Assembly: GCF_025421775.1 (NCBI RefSeq)
Contig: NZ_JAOEFX010000001.1
Coordinates: forward strand, 620,001 to 684,000
Direction of reading: 5' to 3'
DNA: 64,000 bases
From: Paenarthrobacter aurescens
GTDB lineage: Bacteria > Actinomycetota > Actinomycetes > Actinomycetales > Micrococcaceae
In this document: one piece after another, positions 26,906 to 36,121 of the stretch
Position numbering within the stretch: position 1 is the stretch's first letter
How the letters are laid out: every line of letters starts with the position of its first letter
Program-made: the position numbers and the translations under genes
Notes under the pieces: model-generated
Database searches by the model: none
Told to the model about the DNA's origin: nothing
Seen by the model: only the letters and a program-made list of their open reading frames with translations

Positions 26906-27946
26906 TTACGTGCTGGTGGCGTCCTGCACTTCACCGACGAGTTCTTCAATGATGTCTTCAAGGAACAGCACGCCGGTGGTTTGGCCCTCCGCGTCGAAGA
27001 CCCGCGCGACATGGGCGCCGCTGCGGCGCATGGTGGCCAGTGCGTCCTCGAGTTCGCTGCCGCTGTAGGCGGAGGCGAGTTTGCGGATCCGCTTGGCCGG
27101 CACCGGCTGGGCGAACTTTTCCGGGGTGGTCAGGTCCATGACGTCCTTGAGGTGCAGGTACCCGGTGGGCGTACCGTTGTCATCCGTGAGGATGTACCGG
27201 GAGTAACCATGCACGGCGACCGCGCGCTGGATGTCCGCCGGCGTCGAAGTTGCTGGCAACAGCACCATCTGGCCGATGGGAACTTCGACGTTGGCGACGG
27301 TTTTGGAGGTGAACTCGAATGCCGCAGTCAGGGTGCCACTGGTGTCGCTCAGCATCCCGTCCCGGGTGGACTGCTCCACGATGTTCGCGACTTCGTCCAA
27401 GGTGTAGGCGCTGGTGGCTTCGTCCTTAGGTTCGACCTTGAACAGGCGGAGGATGGAGTTCGCGATCCCGTTCAGGGTCCAGATCACGGGCTTGACGATC
27501 TTGGAGACCATCACCAAAGGCGGGGCCAGGATCAGTGCCGCGCGGCTCGGGACGGAGAAGGAGATGTTTTTGGGCACCATTTCACCGATCACCACGTGCA
27601 GGAACGTCACCAGCAACAGCGCTGTTATGAACGCGATAATGCCAATGGCTTCACCGGATAGCGACGTCAGGCCGAGCGGGATCTCCAACAGGTGATGAAT
27701 GGCCGGCTCTGAGACGTTCAGGATCACCAGGGAACATACGGTGATACCCAGCTGGCTGGTCGCCAGCATCAGGGTCGCATGTTCCATCGCCCACAGCGTG
27801 GTTTTGGCTGCTTTGCTGCCGGCTTCGGCCTTCGGTTCGATCTGGGACCGGCGGGCCGAAATGACGGCGAACTCGGCACCCACGAAGAAGGCGTTCACCA
27901 CCAGGAGTACCACCAGCCAAATAATGCCGGGAAGGTATTCACTCAT
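26906..27946 (-). CDS. CNNM/CorC (hemolysin-like) membrane protein with CBS pair
   Basis: A 346-residue protein with an N-terminal DUF21 (CNNM) domain of about four transmembrane segments (residues 1-190, including the motif GEMVPKNISFSVP) and two CBS domains (about 205-330). It lacks the C-terminal CorC_HlyC domain of its neighbour. The family is linked to magnesium or cobalt transport or efflux, and the hemolysin name is historical. The start overlaps the preceding gene by eight bases. Paired short and long members are common in actinobacteria. Confidence 0.9.
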   Translation of the reverse strand: MSEYLPGIIWLVVLLVVNAFFVGAEFAVISARRSQIEPKAEAGSKAAKTTLWAMEHATLMLATSQLGITVCSLVILNVSEPAIHHLLEIPLGLTSLSGEAIGIIAFITALLLVTFLHVVIGEMVPKNISFSVPSRAALILAPPLVMVSKIVKPVIWTLNGIANSILRLFKVEPKDEATSAYTLDEVANIVEQSTRDGMLSDTSGTLTAAFEFTSKTVANVEVPIGQMVLLPATSTPADIQRAVAVHGYSRYILTDDNGTPTGYLHLKDVMDLTTPEKFAQPVPAKRIRKLASAYSGSELEDALATMRRSGAHVARVFDAEGQTTGVLFLEDIIEELVGEVQDATST

Positions 27947-29300
27947 GGGTCAGCTCCTGCGTGAGGTTGTCGACGATCCGGTCATGAGGGCTTTTGGACT
28001 GTTCCTGTGATTCGTCCGGAGTAAAGCGGATTCGTTCCACGTGGGTCCCAACCACACGCTCAACACGCAACGTCCCACCAGTGACTTCGACTTCATCCCC
28101 GAGCTCGGGGATGCGGTCCAACTCGTCCGTGACGAACCCGGCTACTGTGTCGTATTCCTCGCCGTCAGGAACGGCAATGCCGGTCCTGTCCAGAAGTTCA
28201 TCAGGCCGGAGGGAGGCATCAAAGGTGATGGCGCGGCCGGTCCTGACCACACCCACCCGGGCGCGGTCGTGCTCGTCTTCGAGTTCACCGACGATCTCCT
28301 CCACCAGGTCCTCGAGGGTGACGATACCGGCCGTACCACCATGCTCATCAGAAACAATCGCTACCTGCAGGCCTTGCTTGCGGAGCAGGCCCAGCAGCGA
28401 ATCAACGCCCATGGATTCCGGAACCCGCAAGGGCTCGATCATCAACTTTTCAGCTGTCACCTGGTCGCGTTGATCCAGGGCGACGGCGAAGGCCTGCTTC
28501 ACATGCAGGACACCCAAAACCTCGTCACGGTCGCGACCAATAACGGGAAAGCGTGAGTAGCCCGTCGAGGTGGCAAGGATAACAATGTCCTCGGCTGTGT
28601 CAGTGATATTTACGGCAGTCATCCGCACCCGTGGTGTCATGACATCCGCGGCGGAGTGTTCGGAGAACCGCAACGTCCGGTGCAGCAGTACAGCATGGTC
28701 CAAATCGAGGGATCCTTCGAGCGCGGAACGGCGAACCAGGGAACTGAGTTCTTCGGCGCTACGGGCGCCGGAAAGTTCTTCCTTAGGTTCGATGCCGAAC
28801 GAACGGATGATGCTGTTCGCGGTGTTGTTGAACAGCAGGATCACCGGTTTGAACACAGCTGTGAACAATGCTTGGAAGGGGACAACGACCTTGGCGGTCG
28901 CCAACGGCAGGGCCAGGGCGAAGTTCTTAGGCACCAGCTCGCCGATCACCATGGAGAAAATGGTGGCCAGGAAGATGCCCGCAACGGCACCGATCCCGGG
29001 AACCACGGCCTCGGGGAGGCCCATCGCCAGCAGTGGGCCGCTGAGCATCTTGCTGATGGCTGGCTCGAACGTGTAACCAGTTAGGAGCGTGGTCAACGTG
29101 ATACCGAGCTGAGCACCCGACAAATGCGTCGAGGTGATCCTAAGTGCCTTGATGGTGGGCGCCAAGCGCTTCTCACCGCGGGCCTGACGAGCCTCAAGGT
29201 CGTTGCGGTCAAGATTGACCAGCGCGAATTCGGAGGCAACGAAAAATCCGGTACCGACCGTCAGGATGAGGCCGATGCCGAGCATGATCCATTCATACAT
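27939..29300 (-). CDS. CNNM/CorC (hemolysin-like) membrane protein, full-length
   Basis: A 453-residue protein with DUF21 membrane domain (about 1-195, motif GELVPKNFALALP), a CBS pair (about 215-340, ending TLEDLVEEIVGELEDEHD) and the C-terminal CorC_HlyC domain (about 355-435) that the downstream paralogue lacks. Probable divalent-cation transport role at the plasma membrane. First gene of a two-gene operon ending in a clear terminator. Start at ATG 29300 with GAGAGGGG upstream. Confidence 0.9.
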   Translation of the reverse strand: MYEWIMLGIGLILTVGTGFFVASEFALVNLDRNDLEARQARGEKRLAPTIKALRITSTHLSGAQLGITLTTLLTGYTFEPAISKMLSGPLLAMGLPEAVVPGIGAVAGIFLATIFSMVIGELVPKNFALALPLATAKVVVPFQALFTAVFKPVILLFNNTANSIIRSFGIEPKEELSGARSAEELSSLVRRSALEGSLDLDHAVLLHRTLRFSEHSAADVMTPRVRMTAVNITDTAEDIVILATSTGYSRFPVIGRDRDEVLGVLHVKQAFAVALDQRDQVTAEKLMIEPLRVPESMGVDSLLGLLRKQGLQVAIVSDEHGGTAGIVTLEDLVEEIVGELEDEHDRARVGVVRTGRAITFDASLRPDELLDRTGIAVPDGEEYDTVAGFVTDELDRIPELGDEVEVTGGTLRVERVVGTHVERIRFTPDESQEQSKSPHDRIVDNLTQELTHE

Positions 29301-29558
29301 TCGGGCGCCCCTCTCCCGTGATGGCCGGCGAGCCGGTCAGAAAGTCGAGGGGCCAAGGCATATGTGAAGGAGGGTCATCCATAGTGCCAATAAGTCTACG
29401 GAATCCTTGCGTCCTAACCTGCCCCTGTGCGCCGTGGGCAGAATTAGAGCTTGAAAGCATCCCTCCGGACAGACCTCAGTCCCACTTTCGTCACCAAGGC
29501 AGTTTTAGCGGTGGACACCATACCCACTAGGACCGGACCCTTGGGCGCTCTTACCAAT

Positions 29559-29606
29559 CACAACATGCGGCACTGACAGCAACTGCTGTCAGTGCCGCAT
29601 GTTGTG
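29559..29606. repeat. 48-base perfect palindrome
   Basis: Arms 29559-29581 and 29584-29606 are 23-base perfect inverted repeats separated by two bases. The left arm begins CACAACATGCGGCACTGAC. No gene reads directly into it from either side, so it is not an obvious terminator. Confidence 0.85.
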
Positions 29607-30411
29607 TGCATCATGACCGCGCAGGCCAACGACATATCGGGGCCTGCGAACCGATACCGAGGTATCCGTCCTCGTAGCACCATCGAGATACGGTCTAAGG
29701 TTGCAGAGCTCTTGCTCTCGGGGACACCTGCGAGGACTTGCTAAGGTTCGAGGCGTCCGGGATCCCGGGTGCGATTACATGTCGCACTTGTAGGCAACCC
29801 AGCACGCTTCGGCTTCAAGTCATGGGATACCGGGCGGCAACGGTCAGAGGAGGGGTGATGGTGCACCAGACGCAAATAATGATGCCTCAGATAGCCTCAA
29901 GGGTACTTGCCAGCCAACGGGTCGGCTTCGACATGTTCAGCCGACAACCGCGTCTGCTGCGATGCCCCATGATGAGCCGGCTTCATGTCGCTGCGGCCAC
30001 TCGCCTGAGATGAACAGAAGTAGGGCGAGGAGGGGCAGGGAATGGCTGTGATCAGTCTCAATAAAGGCGATTTAAGTGTGAACAATGTCCACACCCCCTT
30101 TGGCCTGACAAAGCTCCCCACAGCCAAGCCTCTTCACTCCAAGAAACGAGCCAAAACCAGGACCTCGGACACAGGATCTCGAAGTCATGTTGTACGCAGT
30201 CCTCCTAGCCATGAAGAGGTGTAGGACAACCACGACCTACTGAACGAACCAGGAAAGGAACACATAGCCCCAGCTCAGAGCCAGCGGAGGGCCCGCCAGC
30301 CACGACCCTGAACCCGCTCCCCCACAATCAAACAGGCGGCCCGCGGCGCCAGGCACACCCCGCGGCCAGTGTCAGAGGGACCCGACCAACCAGAATGTAC
30401 ACACGTTAAAG

Positions 30412-30436
30412 CAAAAACCCCCTCTGACGAGGGGGT
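30412..30436 (-). terminator. Intrinsic terminator after the tRNA-like 3' end
   Basis: On the minus strand ACCCCCTC (30436-30429) pairs with GAGGGGGT (30424-30417) around a four-base loop, and TTTTTGC follows. This is the strongest classical Rho-independent terminator in the window and sits six bases beyond the tRNA-like acceptor end, where tRNA terminators lie. Confidence 0.85.
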
Positions 30437-30441
30437 ATGCC

Positions 30442-30463
30442 GTGCCCGAGGTGGGACTCGAAC
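30442..30463 (-). other. tRNA-Leu-like 3' end, probable attachment-site remnant
   Basis: Read on the minus strand, these 22 bases hold a T-loop TTCGAGT, the 3' T-stem strand CCCAC, an acceptor strand CTCGGGC and discriminator A. The acceptor would pair with GCCCGAG, the usual 5' end of some actinobacterial tRNA-Leu genes. The other T-stem strand and the rest of the tRNA are absent. A 3' tRNA end plus native terminator without tRNA body is what integration of a mobile element into a tRNA gene leaves on one side. No integrase gene is visible. Confidence 0.6.
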
Positions 30464-30554
30464 GTGATTCCAAGCCTTGGAAACACTGGGAAGTGGCGGA
30501 AACATGCGGAATCCGGGCCAGTCCGGCGGCTGTACAGGCCAGTCCGAGGTGGAA

Positions 30555-30575
30555 AGTGTGGACATCGTCCACACT
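30555..30575. terminator. 9-bp hairpin downstream of the sugar operon
   Basis: AGTGTGGAC (30555-30563) and GTCCACACT (30567-30575) pair around a three-base loop, with CCTTTTTG following on the plus strand. It lies about 180 bases beyond the last gene of the minus-strand operon. Confidence 0.55.
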
Positions 30576-30757
30576 TCCTTTTTGTCCTTTGCAACCTGTC
30601 CGCGCCCGTGTCCGGTGCGGCGCGGGCGATTTGGATATCGTCGAACATCGCCATTGTCCGACCAGTACCGATTTGGCCCACCTGTAAGTCGAACCGACGC
30701 GATCCACACCTCGCAGCTTTGGGCGGGTTGGAGGGTGCGGATCACGTCGGTCTTTTC

Positions 30758-31771
30758 CTAGTCTTTGCTGCTGAAGGCGGCGTCGAAGGAGGTCTGCGAG
30801 GCGGGGAAGTCGAACTTCTTGAGGGCCGCGAGGGCTTCGGGGGCGCCGTGGAGGCGGTCCATGCCGGCGTCTTCCCATTCCACGGAGATGGGTCCGTTGT
30901 AGCCGATGGCGGTGAGGGCGCGGAAGGATGATTCCCAGGGAACGTCGCCGCGTCCGGCGGAGACGAAGTCCCAGCCGCGGCGCGGGTCGCCCCAGGGCAG
31001 GTGCGAGCCCATAACGGTGTTCCGGCCGGTGGGGCGCAGCTTGGTGTCCTTGCAGTCCACGTGGTAGATCCGGTCCTTGAAGTCCCAGATGAAGGACACC
31101 GGGTCGATGCCCTGCCACATGAAATGGGACGGGTCCCAGTTCAGGCCGAACGCTTCGCGGTGGCCGATCGCTTCGAGGGTCCGGACGGTGGTCCAGTAGT
31201 CGTAGGCGATCTCGGAGGGGTGGACTTCGTGGGCGAAACGGACCCCGCATTCGTCGAAGACGTCCAGAATGGGGTTCCAGCGGTCGGCGAAGTCCTGGTA
31301 GCCGGCCTCGATGACCTTCTCGGGGACGGGAGGGAACATCGCGACGTATTGCCAGATGGAGGAACCGGTGAACCCGACCACGGTGTCCACGCCCAGTGCC
31401 TTGGCGAGGCGGGCGGTGTGTTTCATTTCCTCGGCCGCGCGCTGGCGGACACCTTCGGGTTCCCCGTCGCCCCACACCTTGGAGCCGACGATGGCTTCGT
31501 GGCGGAAATCGATGGGGTCATCGCACACTGCCTGGCCCTTGAGGTGGTTGGAGATGGCCCAGACCTTCAGGTTGTACTTCTCCAACACGGCGAGTTTGGA
31601 CTCGACGTAACCGGGTTCGTCCCAGCGCCAGGCGTCCAGGTGGTCTCCGGAGACGGCGATTTCCAGGCCGTCATAGCCCCAGCCCGAGGCAAGGCGCGCG
31701 ACTTCCTCAAAGGGGAGGTCGGCCCACTGGCCGGTGAACAGGGTGAACGGGCGGGTCTGTTGATCGGGCAT
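30758..31771 (-). CDS. TIM-barrel sugar isomerase/epimerase-like enzyme
   Basis: A 337-residue protein of the xylose-isomerase-like superfamily, longer than the two paralogues in this operon. The metal-site pattern is Glu in AHEVHPSEIAYD, Asp in LNWDPSHFMWQG, His in YHVDCKDTK and Glu in SVEWEDAGMD. Homologues are commonly found next to Gfo/Idh dehydrogenases and act as epimerases or as lyases/hydratases on 3-keto sugars. Last gene of the eight-gene operon, 26 bases after the ATPase gene. The exact reaction is not determinable from sequence alone. Confidence 0.8.
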   Translation of the reverse strand: MPDQQTRPFTLFTGQWADLPFEEVARLASGWGYDGLEIAVSGDHLDAWRWDEPGYVESKLAVLEKYNLKVWAISNHLKGQAVCDDPIDFRHEAIVGSKVWGDGEPEGVRQRAAEEMKHTARLAKALGVDTVVGFTGSSIWQYVAMFPPVPEKVIEAGYQDFADRWNPILDVFDECGVRFAHEVHPSEIAYDYWTTVRTLEAIGHREAFGLNWDPSHFMWQGIDPVSFIWDFKDRIYHVDCKDTKLRPTGRNTVMGSHLPWGDPRRGWDFVSAGRGDVPWESSFRALTAIGYNGPISVEWEDAGMDRLHGAPEALAALKKFDFPASQTSFDAAFSSKD

Positions 31772-31797
31772 GAATCTATCCGTTCTGGTCGGAACGC

Positions 31798-33294
31798 TTA
31801 CGCCGCGGCATAAGCGATGACGTTTTCTTTGGTTGCTTGTGCCTTATCCAGTTCGGCCACCACCCGGCCGGACCGCATGACCATCACTCTGTCGGAAAGC
31901 TCCAGCAGTTCGGGGAGTTCGCTGGAAATGACGAGTACGGCTACGCCTCTGCGGGCCAGCTGCTCGATCAGACGATGGATCTCGGCCTTCGCGCCGATGT
32001 CGATGCCCTTTGTTGGCTCGTCCAGGATGAGAACCTTGGGATTGCTCGCCAGACAGCGTGCAATGATGACCTTTTGCTGGTTGCCGCCGGACAGGGACTG
32101 TATCGGCGTCTCCGCGGACGGAGTCCTGACATCAAGTTCCTTGATATATTCGCCCACCATCTTCTTTTCATGGCCCCTCTGCAGCACGCCCCACTTGCTG
32201 ATCTGTTTCAGGAGGGTCAGGGTGGTGTTTTCGCGGATGGACAACATGGGGATGATGGCCTGCAGCTTTCGCTCCTCCGGGACGAGGGCAATACCGGCGG
32301 CGATGCCGTCAGACGCACCATGGAGGCGAAGTTTCCGGCCGTTGATCTCTACGGTTCCTGCGTCTGCTTTGTCTGCCCCGTAGATGCACCGGGCGACCTC
32401 TGTCCGGCCCGCACCGACGAGTCCTGCCAGCCCAACGATTTCCCCTGCGTGCAGTCGAACATTCACGTCCTCAAACGCTCCGGCACGGCTTAGACCCTGT
32501 GCCTCAAGAACCAGTTCACCGCGTTCGCGGGGAATATGCTCGTAAAGGTCCACGTCCCGGCCCACCATCAGCTGCACCACGGATCGGGCATCGAGCTCAC
32601 CCGCAGGGACGGATGAGGCCACAGTCTTGCCTTCGCGGATGACGGTTATCCGGTCCGCCAGGGTGAAGACTTCCTCCAGTTTGTGCGAAACATACATGAT
32701 CGCCAGGCCCTTGCCCCGAAGCTCGTTGACGAGCTTGTACAGCTTCTCAACGTCCTGCTCGGTCAGGGCGGTGGTTGGCTCATCCATGATGATCACTCTT
32801 GCGTCCTGGGCGATGGCGCGCGCGATTTCCACCATCTGGCCGTCCACCGTTGAGAGCGCCATCGCAGGAGTGTCGAGGTTGAGGTGCGGTGCAACCTGAT
32901 CGAGTGCCTTCCTTGCCCGCTTGCGGATCTCGCGGCGAGAGAGGATGCCGTTGCGTCCACCCCAGTTTCCCAACAGTACATTTTCGGCTACGGACAGGTC
33001 CGGGACCAGGTTGTGCTCCTGGTAGATGGTTGCAATCCCGGCGGCTTTGGAGGCCGCTGTACTGGAGGGCATGAGTTCGCCGTCCACGTACACGCCCCCT
33101 TCGTCGGGAGTGTAAAACCCGCTGAGCGTCTTAATCAGCGTCGATTTACCGGCTCCGTTCTCACCACAGACGCAGTGCACCTCTCCGGCATGAAGTTCGA
33201 AGTTCATGCCGGAGAGGGCAACGACGCCCGGAAACAGTTTTACGAGATTACGTGCTTCAACGATTGCTGGAGCACGTCCGGGCGTCTTAGTCAC
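31798..33294 (-). CDS. Sugar ABC transporter ATPase, RbsA-like double cassette
   Basis: A 498-residue CUT2 ATPase with two ABC domains. Cassette 1 has Walker A GENGAGKST near 40; cassette 2 carries the signature LSGGNQQKVIIARCL and Walker B VLILDEPTKGIDIG near 400-435, with a degenerate Walker A as is usual for the family. The GTG start overlaps the upstream TIM-barrel gene (GTGA). With the permease and ribose-type binding protein of this operon it makes a complete importer, unlike the rhamnoside system, which lacks its own ATPase. Confidence 0.93.
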   Translation of the reverse strand: MTKTPGRAPAIVEARNLVKLFPGVVALSGMNFELHAGEVHCVCGENGAGKSTLIKTLSGFYTPDEGGVYVDGELMPSSTAASKAAGIATIYQEHNLVPDLSVAENVLLGNWGGRNGILSRREIRKRARKALDQVAPHLNLDTPAMALSTVDGQMVEIARAIAQDARVIIMDEPTTALTEQDVEKLYKLVNELRGKGLAIMYVSHKLEEVFTLADRITVIREGKTVASSVPAGELDARSVVQLMVGRDVDLYEHIPRERGELVLEAQGLSRAGAFEDVNVRLHAGEIVGLAGLVGAGRTEVARCIYGADKADAGTVEINGRKLRLHGASDGIAAGIALVPEERKLQAIIPMLSIRENTTLTLLKQISKWGVLQRGHEKKMVGEYIKELDVRTPSAETPIQSLSGGNQQKVIIARCLASNPKVLILDEPTKGIDIGAKAEIHRLIEQLARRGVAVLVISSELPELLELSDRVMVMRSGRVVAELDKAQATKENVIAYAAA

Positions 33295-34145
33295 GGCAGT
33301 TCCCTCCTCAGGAAGGTGAGTCCATCTCTGGCCAGTGCGTCCATGGACGGTGCCACCGGCCGCCAGAGCGAAACAGCCTTGGCGATTTCCTCCACCGTGG
33401 GGAGGAAAGATTCGACCACAATGGAACCTTGGTAATCGATCGTTTTCAACGCGTCAAAAGTCTCGGACCAAGGAACGTGTCCGCTGCCGGGCGTTCCGCG
33501 ATCGTTTTCTGAGACTTGGAAATGGAAGACCTTGTCCCCGGCAGAGGCGATGGCCGCACCGATGTTCTTCTCTTCGATGTTCATGTGGAACGTGTCCAGC
33601 ATCAGGCCTACGTTGTCCCGGCCGATCAATTCGCACAGTTCCAGTCCCTGCTCGACCGTGTTGACCAGATCCGTTTCGAAGCGGTTGAGCGGTTCAATGG
33701 CCAGGGTGACGCCTCGTTCGGAGGCGTAGTCGGCCACTTCACGCAAACTGTCGGCCGCCCACTGGCGCTGCTGCCGACGTTCCTCGGGGGGAAGGAGCCG
33801 TGCTTTGCCGGTGGCGGAGTACATCGGGCCGGCCACGTGGGGGGATCCGACGGCTTGGGCGATGTCAACGCAGAGTTTCAGGTAGTCAATGCCCTGCCGC
33901 CGCTTCTGCGGGTCTTCGTGTGAGACGTCGCGATCGGGTCCGAATGCACCGCAGATGGACACGGGCAGTCCGGTCCGTTCCGAGGCCTTCTTCAGTGCTT
34001 CCGCACTGACTACGGCTGGGTCTTCAATGCAGACCTCGATCAGGTCGTAGCCCATCTCCTTGGCGACGTCGAACTGATCAACGTCGTGGTCGGTGAATGG
34101 GGAGACCAGGATGAAGGTGCTGACTCCGAATTCGTATTTACTCAT
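33291..34145 (-). CDS. TIM-barrel enzyme, D-tagatose 3-epimerase/3-keto-sugar lyase-like
   Basis: A 284-residue xylose-isomerase-like protein with metal-site elements AIEPLNRFET (Glu), LMLDTFHMNIEE (Asp, His) and IVVESFLP (Glu). It resembles ketose 3-epimerases, but in operons with two Gfo/Idh dehydrogenases such proteins act as LgdB1/LgdB2-type lyase or hydratase enzymes of levoglucosan breakdown. The start overlaps the next TIM-barrel gene by eight bases and the end overlaps the ATPase gene. Which of the two activities it has is unknown. Confidence 0.8.
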   Translation of the reverse strand: MSKYEFGVSTFILVSPFTDHDVDQFDVAKEMGYDLIEVCIEDPAVVSAEALKKASERTGLPVSICGAFGPDRDVSHEDPQKRRQGIDYLKLCVDIAQAVGSPHVAGPMYSATGKARLLPPEERRQQRQWAADSLREVADYASERGVTLAIEPLNRFETDLVNTVEQGLELCELIGRDNVGLMLDTFHMNIEEKNIGAAIASAGDKVFHFQVSENDRGTPGSGHVPWSETFDALKTIDYQGSIVVESFLPTVEEIAKAVSLWRPVAPSMDALARDGLTFLRRELP

Positions 34146-34989
34146 TGGGCCACAGCTCCTGTTCCAGCTTCTTCATTTCGTTGATGGCCTTTTCGGTGTA
34201 GGGGTCCAGGAATTCCAGGTGCCCGCCACGTGCCATTATGGCGAAGGGATTCGACGCGGCCGGTAGAAGTTCGAAGGTCAGGTAGCCGTCGAAGTTGATG
34301 TCCTTTAGCGTCTGCAGTGTCGGACGAAAGTCGATGTGTCCTACGCCGGGGGCTGCCCGGTTCGAGTCGGCGAGGTGGACGTGGTTAACCTTGCTGCCGG
34401 CGCGGGCGAACGCTCCGTGGATGCTGTCTTCTTCGATGTTCATGTGGAAGAGGTCGCCGTGCACGCCGGCGTTCTTCAGACCAGTAGCGTCCAGAAGTTC
34501 AACGGCCCGGTCGAGCCGGTTCAGAAAATGTGTCTCGTAGCGGTTCCATGGTTCGAGGGTGATGTTGATGCCGACGCTGGCAGCGTATTCGCCAAGTGTG
34601 CGGACATTCTCGACAGCCCATTCCCATTCCTGTTCATCGCTGGCCAAGGCTTCGGTCTTGCCCACCGGGGATGGCCCCACGATGATGGTCGGAGCTCCGA
34701 CGGCGGCGGCGAAGTCAGCTACTGACTTGCCGTAGTCCAAGGCCTTCTGCCGGTTGGCGGCGCTGGGGTTGATCAGGTCGCGTTCTTCTCCAAACCAGAT
34801 GCTGCAGATGGAACTGACGTCGATGCCGGCGTCGCTGGTCAGTTTGTTGATCTCATCGACGTTGTGCGTTGCCGGTTCTCCGACCAGTTCAATGGCGTCG
34901 TAGCCATAACGGGCAACGCGATCGATGCCTTTAGCAATGTCTTCCTGGTAGTAGACGATGGCGTTGTAGGAATACTTGAAGCGGGACAT
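34138..34989 (-). CDS. TIM-barrel enzyme, second LgdB/epimerase-like paralogue
   Basis: A 283-residue relative of the adjacent protein; metal-site elements are ITLEPWNRYET, GVHGDLFHMNIEED, VNHVHLAD and LTFELLP. The ATG has AAGGAGAAAC. Two such genes in tandem match the LgdB1 (elimination) and LgdB2 (hydration) pair of the levoglucosan pathway. A sugar epimerase role remains possible. It overlaps the next gene by eight bases, so the two proteins are made together. Confidence 0.8.
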   Translation of the reverse strand: MSRFKYSYNAIVYYQEDIAKGIDRVARYGYDAIELVGEPATHNVDEINKLTSDAGIDVSSICSIWFGEERDLINPSAANRQKALDYGKSVADFAAAVGAPTIIVGPSPVGKTEALASDEQEWEWAVENVRTLGEYAASVGINITLEPWNRYETHFLNRLDRAVELLDATGLKNAGVHGDLFHMNIEEDSIHGAFARAGSKVNHVHLADSNRAAPGVGHIDFRPTLQTLKDINFDGYLTFELLPAASNPFAIMARGGHLEFLDPYTEKAINEMKKLEQELWPNE

Positions 34990-35066
34990 GTTTCTCCTTG
35001 AGGGAATTGGTGTTGCTGCCTGGCCAAGCGGCGGGGCCCGGCCAGGCAGCCGAGGTGTTAGCTGCG

Positions 35067-36056
35067 CTAGTCCTTGAAGATGTTGCCCCAGAGAGTGGGG
35101 TCATCGACGTTCTCTTTGGTGATGAGCTTGGTGTCAGTCAGCTGCATCTTGGGCACCTGCTTGCCGTCAAGCAGGTCAACCTGGGCCTGAAGGGCCAGTG
35201 CGCCCATCTCGAACGGGTTCTGGTCCATCGTGGCGTCCTGGACACCATTGCGGATCCTGTCAAGGGCAAGGGGTGTGCCGTCTACTCCGACGAGCGGGAT
35301 GTGGTTTGCGGCGCCGACCGGAGCGTCCTTGTTGATCTGTGAGAGGCCGGAGACGATCCCCCGCACCATTTCGTCGTTGTGGCTGAAAAGCCCATTGATA
35401 CTGGAGTCTGCGGTGAAGTTATCGACGGTCAGGGACAGAGCGTTGTCCGCAGTCCACTGTGCGTCACGGCCGATGACCTTGATGCCGGGGAACTGCTTGA
35501 TGCCATCGTTGAACCCCTTGCCGCGCAGAATCGCGTGGTATGCACCCTTGGCTCCTTGGTATTCAAGGACAGTTCCCTTGTCACCCATCAGTTTGGCCAA
35601 GGCTTCAGCGCCAAGCTTGCCGGCCTTTTCGTTGTCGAAAGCGACGGCAGCGTCGGCGATGTCACCCGGGATGACAGAGTCCACGGTGGTGACGGTCTTT
35701 CCGGCGTCGTGGATCATCTGGACTCCAGGAACCAGTTCAGCGGAGTTATTCGGGCTGAGGACAATGCCGTCCACACCCTGGGCGAGTTGGTCCTGGATCT
35801 GGCTGATCTGCGTGCTGGAATCTCCCTTGGCATCAAGGACTGTGACTTCCACGCCGAGTTCCTTCGCCTTATCCTTGACTCCCTGCCCGAGGGCAACCAT
35901 GAATTCAAAACTCTGGCTGTAGAGCAGGACGGCGATCTTCTTAGTCTTCGTTCCGTCGTTTGCTTCCTGGGCGGCGCTGGGTGCTCCGCAGCCGGTGAGG
36001 GCTATGGCTGCGGCGGAGACTGCCGCGAGGACCGCCAGTTTGGGTGAGGTCTTCAT
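35067..36056 (-). CDS. Ribose-type sugar-binding lipoprotein (CUT2)
   Basis: A 329-residue binding protein of the LacI-like periplasmic family. The lipoprotein signal ends at ALTGC (Cys 23). Motifs such as DGIVLSPNNSAELVPGVQMI near 95-114 and the GVDGTPLALDRI loop near 272 fit the RbsB fold. It captures the substrate for the CUT2 importer; the ligand is presumably a glycoside, anhydrosugar or modified hexose, judged only by the enzymes alongside. Confidence 0.92.
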   Translation of the reverse strand: MKTSPKLAVLAAVSAAAIALTGCGAPSAAQEANDGTKTKKIAVLLYSQSFEFMVALGQGVKDKAKELGVEVTVLDAKGDSSTQISQIQDQLAQGVDGIVLSPNNSAELVPGVQMIHDAGKTVTTVDSVIPGDIADAAVAFDNEKAGKLGAEALAKLMGDKGTVLEYQGAKGAYHAILRGKGFNDGIKQFPGIKVIGRDAQWTADNALSLTVDNFTADSSINGLFSHNDEMVRGIVSGLSQINKDAPVGAANHIPLVGVDGTPLALDRIRNGVQDATMDQNPFEMGALALQAQVDLLDGKQVPKMQLTDTKLITKENVDDPTLWGNIFKD

Positions 36057-36121
36057 TGACTTAATCTTTCTGTTGGGTGCTAAGACATGTCGGCTGGGCC
36101 GGCCTGTATGCGGGTGAGCTG

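Larger units (their letters stand above)
29301..30757. other. Gene-poor 1.46-kb region
   Basis: No reading frame here resembles a protein family I know. It contains a 48-base palindrome (29559-29606), a smaller palindrome GATACC-GA-GGTATC (29653-29666), a tRNA-like 3' end with terminator (30412-30463) and another hairpin (30555-30575). It separates housekeeping membrane genes from the second sugar locus and looks like a recombination-prone junction. Confidence 0.5.
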
